Shown here one piece after another: positions 16,431-24,791 of a stretch of DNA of 64,000 nucleotides; the first letter of the stretch is position 1; each line of letters begins with the position of its first letter. The stretch spans positions 34,323 to 98,322 of the forward strand of contig JAFSEU010000004.1 of the NCBI GenBank assembly GCA_017435565.1, read 5' to 3'. Position numbers and translations under genes: made by a program. Below the pieces are notes generated by a model. That model was not told where the DNA came from. It searched no databases and saw nothing but the letters and a program-made list of their open reading frames with translations. Source of the DNA: Oscillospiraceae bacterium. GTDB lineage: Bacteria > Bacillota > Clostridia > Oscillospirales > Ruminococcaceae.

Positions 16431-19400
16431 TATGAGTTACGCTCCTTGCGGCATACAACTATTGCACCAACAGCCAGTATTCCGACTGCCAAAGCTACCG
16501 CCATACCGCCGTCATCAACCCCTGTTTCGGGCGGAGAATCAAGCGCTGTTGTCGTTGTGGTTGTAGTCGTGGTAGTTGTCGTGGTAGTTGTGGTAGTAGT
16601 TGTTGTTTCGTAATTATCAAGTGAAAGTTCCTTTTCAGAATAGAGCAAATCTGCGCCCATATAGTCAAACTCAAAGAATTCCTGTGTGCTGTCAAGCTCA
16701 TAGCCTTCGGGAGCTTTGATTTCGGTGATATAGTATTTTGCACCGACGTACATCGGGTAATATGCCTGCTCATTCACCTCAAGGTTTTCTGAGTCAAGCA
16801 AATTGGACGCTTTTCCGTTTTCGTCGGTTGTGAGAACGCAAATCACATCGTCCTTTGCGTGTACAAGCTCGCCGCCTACAATAAAATCCTCTGCGGCACG
16901 GACTTCAAATTCAGCACCTTCAAGGGGAGTTTTAGTCACGCCGTCGGTCTTGTAAATCTGCAGAATACCGCTTTGCAAAGCGTTAGCAATCGGAATTTGC
17001 GCATTTACATATCCGAGAGTTTTCGATGTTTCATCCTCGGCAAGCGAAACAGTCGCCGATGCGGTACCCATCACATAATTTTCAGGAACGTTTGTTTCGA
17101 TGATTTCATATGTACCGAGAGGGAGATATTCAAAAGAAGCTTTACCTTCTGCATTTGTTGTTACAACATAATCCTCTGTGCCGATTACAAATGCTCCGTT
17201 TGAATCAAGCGACATTTTTTTGATTGTTTCGCCTGAGGCAAATGCAACCTCATTTGCAATGTATATGTCCTCAGCCGCCTTGAGCGTAAACGAAGCGCCG
17301 CTGAGTGCTGTGCCTGTGGTGCTGTCTGTCTTTTCAATGTTCAGATTGCCGTATATGGGCTTTTCGGAAATTCTGACAATTTTCGTCGCAAGACTTGCGG
17401 CATATGCAGTCCCATTGAATTCAAGATAGAACTTTTCGCTGTTGACAGCGTACCCTTCGGGAGCTGTGATTTCCTGTATGTAGTAGCTCTCGTCAACTGC
17501 GTAAGGAATATTGTCAAAGGAAATCACACCGTTTTCGCACAAAGCCGATGCCACTAATTCATCTGCGGAATTATACAGACCGAACTCGCCGCCGCCGATA
17601 TATTCCGAACCCATAACGCTTTCATTATCGTTCACATCGGTTTTGAATGCAACAGCGTCGAAGGTCTTTTCCCTGTTGGTCAGAACGTAATCGGCTGCCA
17701 GAGTTTTGCCAACGTCTGCAAGCTCGAAAACAGCGCCGTTTTCAGACGTTCTTTCGCTGTCAATATTGAGTGCGCCGAATCTTGCGGCATATTCACCGCC
17801 GATTACTTCTTCAACATACAAGCCGTTTGCAAAGTGCGGAATGCTGTAAAAATACACGGTGTCCGAACCGACAAGCTTGATTTCCGTCGCATTGCTCCTG
17901 TCGCTTGTCATTCGGCTTGAATCATATGAGGTGCTAAGGCCGTTTACAGTGATATATCCTGCGTACACATTGTTTGCAATCTTGCCCATCTGCAGATAGC
18001 AGCGGTTAATGTCGCTGTTTGCATCGCTTGCCGAGGCATATGTAAAAAGATAAAACTGAGCGTTATTCAGATAATCGTCAAGAGCTGTGTCGCTCAGTTC
18101 TACGCCCTCATAATCGAGCACGTCCTTTTCGATGAAGAACGATGTTGTGTCAACATCGGGAGTTGAGGTGTTTCTGACGGTACCCGTATATGCGCCGTCA
18201 AGACTGACGGTTCTGTCGCTTGACAAGCGGAACGAAACGGAGCTGTCCGAATAGGTTGATTCTTCCTTGATTGTATATGTGTATCCCTTAGGAAGTCCCT
18301 GTATATCAAGCTTGCCTGTTGATGTATTTACGGCAAACAGGGTGCGGTCTGCGGTAAAGCCGCCGAAAGCATAAGTGCCGTTTGAACCCGAAGATTTCTT
18401 GACATAATATGTTTTGCCGTCAATTTGGGTCGTAACGGAAAATCTTACTGCGCTATATAGGTCTGCCATCGAAGCGCCGCTGACATACTGCGAGATGTTG
18501 CCTGAGGTGATTTTTGTGTTTGCGCTGTAAAATTCTTTGGTAAGTGTTATCGGCGCTGTGCCGGTGATGGTGAACTGAGCTTGTGCTGACACAGGGTCGA
18601 AATATGCACCTGAGACAAGCGCCTGTCTGCCTTCGCTATGCCATATAACAAGACCCTCGGTTTCAATGCTGCTGTCGTATGCAGGTACTATCTTGTTTGC
18701 TGTCACGGTGCAGTTTCCGGTAGCATTTATCGGTGCAGAAACAACAAGCTTGTTGCTTGATTTTGAAATTGAAAACGAGCTGTCAGAAGCCGTGAGATTG
18801 AAGCTTCCAAGTGAGTTGTTTGTATCGCTTAAAACATATTCCCACTTATTTGATGCTGGGTTGAATGTCATATTATATGTCGGAATAGGAACTCCGTTTT
18901 TCTTGTCTTTATCACTTACAAGCCCAGACGGTGTCTGATACCAGGCTCTGATTTTATTGACAATATCATTGTATCGAGCTTTTACTGCAGATACATTCAC
19001 TCCTGTTGCCGATAAATCCGCATAGTTGATTAAGCTCACGTTAGTGTTAAAGTTTTCATCACAGGTTCTGAAGCCACAGGTAATTTCCCAAACAAGAAAC
19101 TGGGTTGCATAGTAATATTCGGAATTTGTATCAGGCGAGCCAAAAGCCATTACAAGACCCATATAATTCTTTTGGACATCTGACAGATGATTCCAAATCT
19201 GTGTGAGATTGCCGTTCGGAGTGTACGTACTTCCGCTTTTCACCTGAGTGCCAAGCATAATGCAGCAAGCATTGTGTCCGTTTACAACAAGTCGGGCAAA
19301 AGTATCACCTGCGTTGATTGTGTGAGATACACCTGCAGCGTCGGTATAGCTGAAAGATGTTGTCCACTTTGCGCCTTCGCTGTACACACCAAGCTGTGAA

Positions 19401-19528
19401 ACCATTGTTATATCATCGTTCAATATACCTGCATTGACCTTTGGTACAGACAGCTCGTTACTCAGAATAACAAAGCTGAACATCACAGCAAAGAGAAGCG
19501 CTGTAGCTTTTGAAATTAACTTTTTCAT
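16430..19528 (-). CDS. LPXTG-like thioester adhesin with Cna B-type repeats
   Basis: A 1032-residue cell-wall protein. A signal peptide covers residues 1-33. Next is a thioester domain (TQXA type) with a candidate thioester Cys in HNACCIMLG and the Gln motif ATQFLVWEIT. Several SpaA/Cna B-like prealbumin domains follow (for example GNLNIEKTDSTTGTALSGA and LQIYKTDGVTKTPLEGAEF), each with Lys/Glu positions suited to isopeptide bonds. A poly-Thr linker leads to a PPETG sorting motif, a hydrophobic segment and a CRKERNS tail. Thioester domains bind host or partner surfaces covalently. Being inside the secretion operon and coupled to the Toprim gene, it may be the mating-pair adhesin. Start supported by AAGGAGG. 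Confidence 0.88.
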   Translation of the reverse strand: MKKLISKATALLFAVMFSFVILSNELSVPKVNAGILNDDITMVSQLGVYSEGAKWTTSFSYTDAAGVSHTINAGDTFARLVVNGHNACCIMLGTQVKSGSTYTPNGNLTQIWNHLSDVQKNYMGLVMAFGSPDTNSEYYYATQFLVWEITCGFRTCDENFNTNVSLINYADLSATGVNVSAVKARYNDIVNKIRAWYQTPSGLVSDKDKKNGVPIPTYNMTFNPASNKWEYVLSDTNNSLGSFNLTASDSSFSISKSSNKLVVSAPINATGNCTVTANKIVPAYDSSIETEGLVIWHSEGRQALVSGAYFDPVSAQAQFTITGTAPITLTKEFYSANTKITSGNISQYVSGASMADLYSAVRFSVTTQIDGKTYYVKKSSGSNGTYAFGGFTADRTLFAVNTSTGKLDIQGLPKGYTYTIKEESTYSDSSVSFRLSSDRTVSLDGAYTGTVRNTSTPDVDTTSFFIEKDVLDYEGVELSDTALDDYLNNAQFYLFTYASASDANSDINRCYLQMGKIANNVYAGYITVNGLSTSYDSSRMTSDRSNATEIKLVGSDTVYFYSIPHFANGLYVEEVIGGEYAARFGALNIDSERTSENGAVFELADVGKTLAADYVLTNREKTFDAVAFKTDVNDNESVMGSEYIGGGEFGLYNSADELVASALCENGVISFDNIPYAVDESYYIQEITAPEGYAVNSEKFYLEFNGTAYAASLATKIVRISEKPIYGNLNIEKTDSTTGTALSGASFTLKAAEDIYIANEVAFASGETIKKMSLDSNGAFVIGTEDYVVTTNAEGKASFEYLPLGTYEIIETNVPENYVMGTASATVSLAEDETSKTLGYVNAQIPIANALQSGILQIYKTDGVTKTPLEGAEFEVRAAEDFIVGGELVHAKDDVICVLTTDENGKASNLLDSENLEVNEQAYYPMYVGAKYYITEIKAPEGYELDSTQEFFEFDYMGADLLYSEKELSLDNYETTTTTTTTTTTTTTTTTTTTALDSPPETGVDDGGMAVALAVGILAVGAIVVCRKERNS

Positions 19529-19654
19529 ATAATCCTCCTTAGTTATTTGTTTGTTTTTTCTTTTTGTGCCGATGACATTTCTTTTAAATCCGCCACCTTT
19601 TTAGTAAGATAATAACCATTTTAATTCCTCCAATTTTTATTTTTTGCATAAAAA

Positions 19655-19686
19655 AATCACCTTGAAATTTAAATTTCAAAGTGATT
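19655..19686. terminator. Intrinsic terminator
   Basis: A near-perfect AATCAC(C)TTGAAATTT / AAATTTCAA(A)GTGATT palindrome with an A-run on one side. It separates the lipoprotein gene from the adhesin/secretion operon. It resembles the 7133-7173 terminator. Confidence 0.7.
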
Positions 19687-19729
19687 ATTACATATTAAAT
19701 TAAACACTTAATTCATTATCGCATATCCA

Positions 19730-20683
19730 TTATTGTATAAACGATACTTGATATACGTTATATCCGCTGTCTTCGGTATAGAAATAGCAGAAACCAACGT
19801 AACATTCTCCATAGCTAACCCCATTTATCCAACCATCTAAAGTCGAATCGGTCCAACTGTATATATCCTCACGAAAAGCAACAGCACAGGTTTTCTTGTT
19901 GCCAACGATTGTATCCGGAGCAACGTAACCCCAGTCAATCAAAGTGGCACATTCATCAATAGTAGTTTGCTTGTGATGGTCATTTCGTGCACCGCCCATA
20001 AAACTACTATTATAATCGGCTCTACTGTTAGCATAAAGCGAACTGTCAATAACTAAGCCTTGATATTTTGAAACAGCATAATTGAGAACATCTTGTGTTA
20101 TAAGCTCTCTTATTTCATCAGTCAAAACACCTGTTTCCGCAAGGTCTGAATAGGCTTGCAAGGTAGCGTCCATAGGTTCTTCAACTTGACAAAGAACCTC
20201 AAAAACGTCTCCGTCATCGGAAGTCCCCGTTGTCCTGGTAAACTTTATTGTTTCACCGTCAATCACGGTAGTTTCATATTGCGTAGCAACTGTAGCTTTG
20301 GTTGTTGTCGCAGCCGTTGTCGTTGTAACAATCGGCGCCGCTGTCGTTGTGGTAGTCGTGGCAACAACGGTAGCAGCAGTTGTTACGGTAGTCACAACAG
20401 TAGTAGTCGGTTGAGTTGCGATCTGCTCAGGAACGGTCGTGGTCGTTGCTGTAGAAGTTGTGGTAGTTGCCGTCGTGACTTTCGATGTAGCCGTAGTTTT
20501 GCGTGTTGTAGTAGTGGTAGTCGTTGTCGGGAGTGTTGTTGTAGTGGTTGTTGCAGCTGAGGCAGTCGGCTCTGATGAGCTGTGGTCTGTTTCTTCGGTT
20601 GTCTTGCAGGCAGACATTGAGAGTATCAGTACCGATGAAAATATAATGGTAAAAATCGCTTTGATTTTAGTCTTTATACTCAT
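19730..20683 (-). CDS. Thr-rich lipoprotein, unknown C-terminal domain
   Basis: A 317-residue exported protein. The signal peptide ends in a lipobox (LSMSAC, Cys26). Residues ~38-140 are a Thr/Ala/Val-rich linker. The C-terminal ~170 residues form a globular domain beginning ETTVIDGETIKF and ending with an aromatic GECYVGFCYFYTEDSG segment. The domain weakly recalls CAP-type secreted folds, but I cannot assign it. It has its own promoter (20,719-20,747), a GGAAGGAG ribosome site and a terminator downstream, so it is a single-gene unit. Confidence 0.7.
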   Translation of the reverse strand: MSIKTKIKAIFTIIFSSVLILSMSACKTTEETDHSSSEPTASAATTTTTTLPTTTTTTTTRKTTATSKVTTATTTTSTATTTTVPEQIATQPTTTVVTTVTTAATVVATTTTTTAAPIVTTTTAATTTKATVATQYETTVIDGETIKFTRTTGTSDDGDVFEVLCQVEEPMDATLQAYSDLAETGVLTDEIRELITQDVLNYAVSKYQGLVIDSSLYANSRADYNSSFMGGARNDHHKQTTIDECATLIDWGYVAPDTIVGNKKTCAVAFREDIYSWTDSTLDGWINGVSYGECYVGFCYFYTEDSGYNVYQVSFIQ

Positions 20684-20718
20684 AATAACACTCCTTCCAT
20701 TAACCTATATCTGGTTTT

Positions 20719-20747
20719 AGAATATCATAATCGGTAAAAATTGTCAA
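20719..20747 (-). promoter_or_regulatory. Sigma-A type promoter of the lipoprotein gene
   Basis: On the minus strand: TTGACA, 17-bp spacer, TATTCT, 36 bp before the start codon. A perfect 12-bp palindrome, GTAAATATTTAC, lies just upstream (20,754-20,765) and could bind a regulator. Confidence 0.7.
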
Positions 20748-20879
20748 TTGTGATGTAAATATTTACGCTATAAATGTCATAATTGGTACGTGCTGTGTTT
20801 CGACACAAACTGAAAGTCAGCCGTCAATCTGTGTCGAATGTTCGGATGATAGTTCATACACAATTATATACATTGTTGC

Positions 20880-22223
20880 TCACCCTATATCAATCGGAGG
20901 AACTTCTTCAACAGGCACGTCAAGCTTTGCGTTTGTGCAGGCGTCAAACTCCTGCTGCGTCATTGCTGATGTTTCGCTTTGAATGCCTCTCATCTCAAGC
21001 CTTCGTGAATGAAGCGTTGCTTCGTATGAAGTGTCAAAAAGCCTTGGCTGCTCATCGCTGCGAATCGGGAAAACCGCAAAGCGCTGTGTTATGTCTACAA
21101 CCTCGGTTTTTACCTCAAGGTCACGGCAAATCTGCATTGGATTGCCTTCATTTGCAATAATATCGCCGTTCCACAGCTCGCCTACAAGCCCTCTGTGATT
21201 GATATTGTTCTTGCATTTGATAGCACAGCCACCCGAGGCTCTCCACTCCTCAAGATTTTTGTTGTAGTCATCATACAGATAATCGGTTGACCTGATACCG
21301 CCGGGTATAAAGTCCGATTTGTCCTGACCAACCTTTGTGAATATTCTGTGCTCTTTGTCGATTTCGGGCAGATATTGGTCAATCCAGTCGTTCTTTTCTG
21401 CACGGCAGTATGGCGGCTCTCCGTCAACTGCAGCAGACAGTATATATACCTCAACCTTCGGGTTTGCTTGCATATACAGCCGCAGACCGTAGACAAAATC
21501 ATCAAACGGCTTTAAGCTTTCAAAAAAGCCTTTTTCAAACATTCTCTCCAAGTATCCGACTTCATCGTGAAAACGGCAAAGCGTTCCGTCCATATCGACA
21601 AAAAGACGTTTTGACGGAGCTTTTTTAAGTTCTGTAATTCTTTCATAAGATTTGCGAACGAGCGTATCATAATCAGTAAGCTGCAATTTATTGTTTTGAG
21701 CAACAGCTTCTTTTGCACTATCCAAATCCACGAACGTGCGATTGTCGAATGGCGTGAGCTTGCCTGTGGTGTTGTCGATTGAAACAATGCGGTAATAATC
21801 TCTTGTCTGTCCGTATGTTCCGTCAGAATTCTGAATATCAGCATTGATAAAATCGCTGTGAAAAGCAGTGTCATAGTAATCGTCCGTGCTTTCTATCGCC
21901 ACAAGTATTCTTCGGTGTGATTCTTTTGCGATATCCTCAAAAAGTCTGTTCATACCGATGTCGAACGCTTCATCAAGCAACTGAACATATCTTCCCTCGG
22001 ATTCAGTCAGTTCATCACGCCATTCCAATGATTCAGCATCGTTTGTTTCACCCCAAACGCTGTCCCATATTTCATCCAGTCTTTCCTTGGGTATTTCGAT
22101 AATTTCCATATATCTGATATCGATGTCGATATCTCTTGGTTTATCTTTTAAACGTTTGTCATCGGAAATGTTGTTGTCAGCTTCGTACTGACGTATCATA
22201 TCAAGCTTTTCTTTATATGTCAT
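20880..22223 (-). CDS. HAD-superfamily 5'(3')-nucleotidase-like protein
   Basis: A 447-residue protein. The start MTYKEKLDMIRQYE is chosen because GCGGAGG lies just before it. The N-terminal half is acidic and of unknown fold. The HAD nucleotidase domain begins with motif I FVDMDGTLCRFHD (about residue 208), with YILSAAVDG and DYLYDDYNKN as later motifs, as in the NT5C deoxynucleotidase group often found on Clostridia conjugative elements. The role in the element is unknown; nucleotide-pool control is a guess. It overlaps the end of parB by 11 bp, so the two are cotranscribed. Confidence 0.8.
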   Translation of the reverse strand: MTYKEKLDMIRQYEADNNISDDKRLKDKPRDIDIDIRYMEIIEIPKERLDEIWDSVWGETNDAESLEWRDELTESEGRYVQLLDEAFDIGMNRLFEDIAKESHRRILVAIESTDDYYDTAFHSDFINADIQNSDGTYGQTRDYYRIVSIDNTTGKLTPFDNRTFVDLDSAKEAVAQNNKLQLTDYDTLVRKSYERITELKKAPSKRLFVDMDGTLCRFHDEVGYLERMFEKGFFESLKPFDDFVYGLRLYMQANPKVEVYILSAAVDGEPPYCRAEKNDWIDQYLPEIDKEHRIFTKVGQDKSDFIPGGIRSTDYLYDDYNKNLEEWRASGGCAIKCKNNINHRGLVGELWNGDIIANEGNPMQICRDLEVKTEVVDITQRFAVFPIRSDEQPRLFDTSYEATLHSRRLEMRGIQSETSAMTQQEFDACTNAKLDVPVEEVPPIDIG

Positions 22224-23130
22224 AGTTTTCATCCTCCGCTTCTTCACCAAAGCTCAGCATCTCAATCAGCCTGCGCAGAGTTGAATGCAGCTGACGTCCT
22301 CTGTTTTCATAGATGTATGGTAAAAAGTCAGGCAGACCCATTACGATTTCTGCAACGTCCTCGCCGGTTAAGGTAATAGTACGCTGTGGCATAGTTAAAG
22401 GTGGCTCGGTAGGGCGGTAAAGCACGCCTTTCTGTGATTTGTTGTTTTGGCGTTGTTTTTCTTTGCGCTCATCATTGGATTTAGAAATGATTCTTTCAAT
22501 TGCTTCTGTGTGTTCCTCATTGGGAAGCTCTGCAACCTTTGCGGCGGCGCTGATTGAAACCATACCTTCATCAACAGCCTTTTTGATTTCATCGCTACTC
22601 TTTTCGATTTTCTCGATTCTCGCAACCGATGTTGCCGACAAATTCATTGCGGATGCAATTTTTTCACGCATACGCCCGGGCAATTTCTTGCCTTCAAGTT
22701 CAAGCTGTTCAAAGGTCGCTTTCAACTCTCTGTACTGTTGTAACCGTTCTGAATCGCTCAAAGTACGGCTTGTTGCATTGAGCATTATAAGGTTGAGTTT
22801 ATGTTCGGCTTCGCTTTTTTCTGCGCTGTCGATAAAGCACGGAACAAGCTCAGACTTGTAGCGGTTGTTCTCACGCAAATATTTAATCGCCGCAAATCTT
22901 CTGTGTCCGCTGATTATCATATATGTATTATTTCCGTTGGGCTTAACAACAAGATTATGCTTTAAGCCCTGTCGCTCGATATCCTCAGCAAGCAGCTCAA
23001 TTTCCGATGTTTCAAAAAAGTTGTCGGGGTTGTCGATAAGCTGATTGACCTTCAGCATTTCGATTTTATAAGTATTAGCGGCGATTGCCGATATTGATTT
23101 TAAAATATCGCTGTCAAGTTTTCGTGCCAT
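22213..23130 (-). CDS. parB: ParB-family partition protein
   Basis: A 305-residue protein starting MARKLDSDILKSISA. The ATG at 23,130 follows AGAAAGG, and the longer upstream frame is not needed. The ParB/Srx nuclease-like N-terminal domain has MIISGHRRFAAIKYL. A helix-turn-helix segment follows with LSATSVARIEKI and VSISAAAKVAEL. ParB binds parS and works with ParA to keep the element, or may act as a regulator. The genes parB and parA are separated here by a toxin-antitoxin locus and a small gene, which is unusual. Confidence 0.9.
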   Translation of the reverse strand: MARKLDSDILKSISAIAANTYKIEMLKVNQLIDNPDNFFETSEIELLAEDIERQGLKHNLVVKPNGNNTYMIISGHRRFAAIKYLRENNRYKSELVPCFIDSAEKSEAEHKLNLIMLNATSRTLSDSERLQQYRELKATFEQLELEGKKLPGRMREKIASAMNLSATSVARIEKIEKSSDEIKKAVDEGMVSISAAAKVAELPNEEHTEAIERIISKSNDERKEKQRQNNKSQKGVLYRPTEPPLTMPQRTITLTGEDVAEIVMGLPDFLPYIYENRGRQLHSTLRRLIEMLSFGEEAEDENYDI

Positions 23131-23152
23131 GATTTTTCCTTTCTGTAAAACA

Positions 23153-23185
23153 AAAAGCACCTTACTCAAAAAAGTAAAGTGCTTT
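23153..23185 (-). terminator. Terminator-like hairpin in the parB leader
   Basis: On the minus strand: AAGCACTTTACT, a short loop, AGTAAGGTGCTT, then TTTGTTTT. It is 23 bp before the parB start, so it either ends transcripts arriving from the parA side or attenuates parB expression. Confidence 0.55.
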
Positions 23186-23195
23186 ATAAGTTTAT

Positions 23196-23224
23196 TTGAC
23201 AATTTTTGTATTATGTGATAGAAT
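23196..23224 (+). promoter_or_regulatory. Promoter of the type I toxin
   Basis: TTGACA, 17-bp spacer, TAGAAT on the plus strand, about 66 bp before the toxin ATG. This is a near-consensus sigma-A promoter. Confidence 0.8.
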
Positions 23225-23289
23225 CCTTATCAGAGCGTATCAATAACGGTTCGGCGGTTTGCTCCCCTTACATAAAGGGGGTGATAGCT

Positions 23290-23382
23290 ATGACACATTC
23301 TGAATTGTACCAATTCTCAATGCTTATCATTAGCGTAATCACTCTTGTATATATGGTCTGTAAAGACCGATTCAAGAAGTAA
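23290..23382 (+). CDS. Holin-like type I toxin peptide, 30 aa
   Basis: The peptide begins MTHSELYQFSMLIISVITL and ends with the basic tail VCKDRFKK. It has one hydrophobic helix with a charged C-terminus, the layout of the holin-like toxin family (TxpA/BsrE-like and Hol_Tox peptides), which insert in the membrane. A very strong AAAGGGGGTGATAGCT site precedes the ATG. It has a consensus promoter and is followed by a bidirectional terminator. A convergent antisense RNA (23,398-23,483) starts from a consensus promoter on the other strand and covers the 3' end. The arrangement matches txpA/ratA of Bacillus subtilis. Between parB and parA it would act as an addiction module. Confidence 0.8.
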   Translation: MTHSELYQFSMLIISVITLVYMVCKDRFKK

Positions 23383-23397
23383 TTTTCCTTGCATAAA

Positions 23398-23483
23398 AGG
23401 AAATACCGCCCTGCTTGCCATTAGGGCGGTATTTCTTTAATACCTCATAAATGGGAGCAACCGTCAACCGATACGCTCTCTTT
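23398..23483 (-). ncRNA. Antisense RNA (antitoxin) overlapping the toxin mRNA 3' end
   Basis: Predicted from a consensus promoter on the minus strand (23,490-23,518) and the shared terminator. It would be about 85 nt and complementary to the 3' UTR of the toxin mRNA. Its 5' end, AGAGCGTATC, repeats the 5' leader of the toxin mRNA. There is no open frame in it. The existence and ends are inferred. Confidence 0.6.
23400..23439. terminator. Bidirectional terminator shared by toxin mRNA and antisense RNA
   Basis: An AAATACCGCCCT / AGGGCGGTATTT perfect 12-bp stem with a 10-nt loop. T-rich flanks on both sides allow it to end both converging RNAs. Confidence 0.85.
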
Positions 23484-23489
23484 AATTAG

Positions 23490-23518
23490 ATTATACCACA
23501 TAAGAATCTCAAATGCAA
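23490..23518 (-). promoter_or_regulatory. Promoter of the antisense RNA
   Basis: On the minus strand: TTGCAT, 17-bp spacer, TATAAT. It points toward the toxin gene and has no coding frame downstream before the terminator. Confidence 0.75.
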
Positions 23519-23545
23519 TACTCAAATAAAATTTTATTTAACGAA

Positions 23546-23803
23546 CTAATTGCTTTCTTTTTTTCTGAAAAGCGGAACATACCCGTTATAGGTTCTGTAC
23601 CAACCGCAGACATCTGTGTCATCAATGTCCACTTTTTCTTTAGCTGCTCTTGTTTTGCTGTACAGTCCATCTGCAACCATTTGTTCTGCTGTATCGTGAT
23701 TATACAAAGGCAATCCCGTTGTTCTGCAGTAAGCAGCCTTATATGTTTTGTAATATTTACTGTAATTATCGGCTCTTTGCTCTAAAAGATTATTGTGTCC
23801 CAT
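23546..23803 (-). CDS. Small hypothetical protein of the par region, 85 aa
   Basis: The start is MGHNNLLEQRADNYSKYYK, chosen because AAAGGAGGATATCAA stands directly before the ATG. The longer frame to 23,920 would begin inside a palindromic repeat. The protein is polar, rich in Tyr and Lys, with CGWYRTYNGYVPLF near its end. No family is recognised. It lies downstream of parA with two palindromes between, so it may belong to the partition operon. Confidence 0.65.
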   Translation of the reverse strand: MGHNNLLEQRADNYSKYYKTYKAAYCRTTGLPLYNHDTAEQMVADGLYSKTRAAKEKVDIDDTDVCGWYRTYNGYVPLFRKKESN

Positions 23804-23822
23804 TTGATATCCTCCTTTTTGC

Positions 23823-23921
23823 GTGTCCATTTGGACACATTTTGTGCAATTAGCACAATCAAGCTTCTCGGCCAAACTGACCACTTTGTAACTTCTGTTA
23901 ATTTGTGTCCATTTGGACACA
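23823..23921. repeat. Pair of palindromes, GTGTCCA-TT-TGGACAC; candidate parS
   Basis: The same 16-bp palindrome (7-bp arms, 2-bp centre) occurs at 23,823-23,838 and 23,905-23,920, and the second copy extends to 8-bp arms. They lie between the parA stop and the next start. Paired palindromes beside parA/parB are good candidates for the centromere-like parS site or an operator. They could also form RNA hairpins. Confidence 0.6.
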
Positions 23922-23945
23922 TTTTTCTTTTTGTGCCGAATGGAT

Positions 23946-24662
23946 TCAGATTCGCTCTATCAATTCTGCGGCGAGCTTGTTGTAAACTCTGCCCGTTCTC
24001 GTCCATCCTCGGTATTCCGCAGCAGCCAGCTTATATGCAATGCTGTTTTTTATTGTCTTAGAATATGGAATTATTGTTTTCATCAAATCACCGTTTAAGG
24101 TTGCCCTGATGACCTCAAGCAATGCTATATCTGTTGTATTGTCCTTTTCATATTTTGAAAGGAAACAGCCGCCAAAGTTTGCGCCTGCAGCTCTGATAGT
24201 GTCCGTTACTCTCTGCAAGCCCTGAAGCGAAAACGAGCTTGCTTCAATCGGAACAATTGTCACATCAGATACAACAAGGAAATATTCTACAAATTCGGAC
24301 ATTGCAGGGGGCAGGTCGAATATGACTATATCGTATCCCAGTTCGACAGCCTTTCTGTTTATCAGAGCAACGTTTTCCACCTTAATTCCTGTGAGTCGGT
24401 CAACACCGGGCGAAGATACGAGAATATCGATATCAGGATATCTTGTCGGATAGAACACAGGCTCATTGCCGCTTGCAAGCACGGAATAAAGATTTTGCGG
24501 TGCGTCAGATGTGCAGAAGAAATTGCTTGAATTGCATTGACCGTCACAGTCAACAAGCAGCACCTTTTGGTGCTGTTCCTTTGCGAATGCATACGCAAGG
24601 TTGATTGCGGCGGATGTCTTCCCGACTCCGCCTTTGTTGTTGTAGATAGCTATTGATTTCAT
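23946..24662 (-). CDS. parA: ParA-family partition ATPase
   Basis: A 238-residue protein with the deviant Walker A YNNKGGVGKTSAAINLAY at residue ~7, Walker A' VLLVDCDGQCNSS (about residue 35) and Walker B YDIVIFDLPPAM (about residue 112). These are diagnostic of ParA/Soj ATPases, which move ParB-bound DNA on the nucleoid. The ATG follows CGGAGG. It should work with parB, 0.8 kb downstream, and the palindrome pair. Confidence 0.92.
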   Translation of the reverse strand: MKSIAIYNNKGGVGKTSAAINLAYAFAKEQHQKVLLVDCDGQCNSSNFFCTSDAPQNLYSVLASGNEPVFYPTRYPDIDILVSSPGVDRLTGIKVENVALINRKAVELGYDIVIFDLPPAMSEFVEYFLVVSDVTIVPIEASSFSLQGLQRVTDTIRAAGANFGGCFLSKYEKDNTTDIALLEVIRATLNGDLMKTIIPYSKTIKNSIAYKLAAAEYRGWTRTGRVYNKLAAELIERI

Positions 24663-24699
24663 TTGATTTTACCTCCGATTTGTTTTTTGGTTTATATAT

Positions 24700-24734
24700 A
24701 AAAAGAAGCGGCCTTTTGATTAAAGTCGCTTCTT
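24700..24734 (-). terminator. Hairpin in the parA leader
   Basis: On the minus strand: AAGAAGCGACTTT, loop, AAAGGCCGCTTCTT, then T-run. It sits 38 bp upstream of parA and parallels the hairpin upstream of parB. It may be a terminator or attenuator. Confidence 0.5.
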
Positions 24735-24791
24735 GATATCTATATGATATATTTATATTACAAAATTTTATATGTAAAAGGAGAAAAAGCA

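Noticed and set aside
23546..23920. Longer 124-residue start of the small par-region gene
   Set aside because: It would begin inside a palindrome without ribosome site; the internal ATG has an ideal AAAGGAGG.
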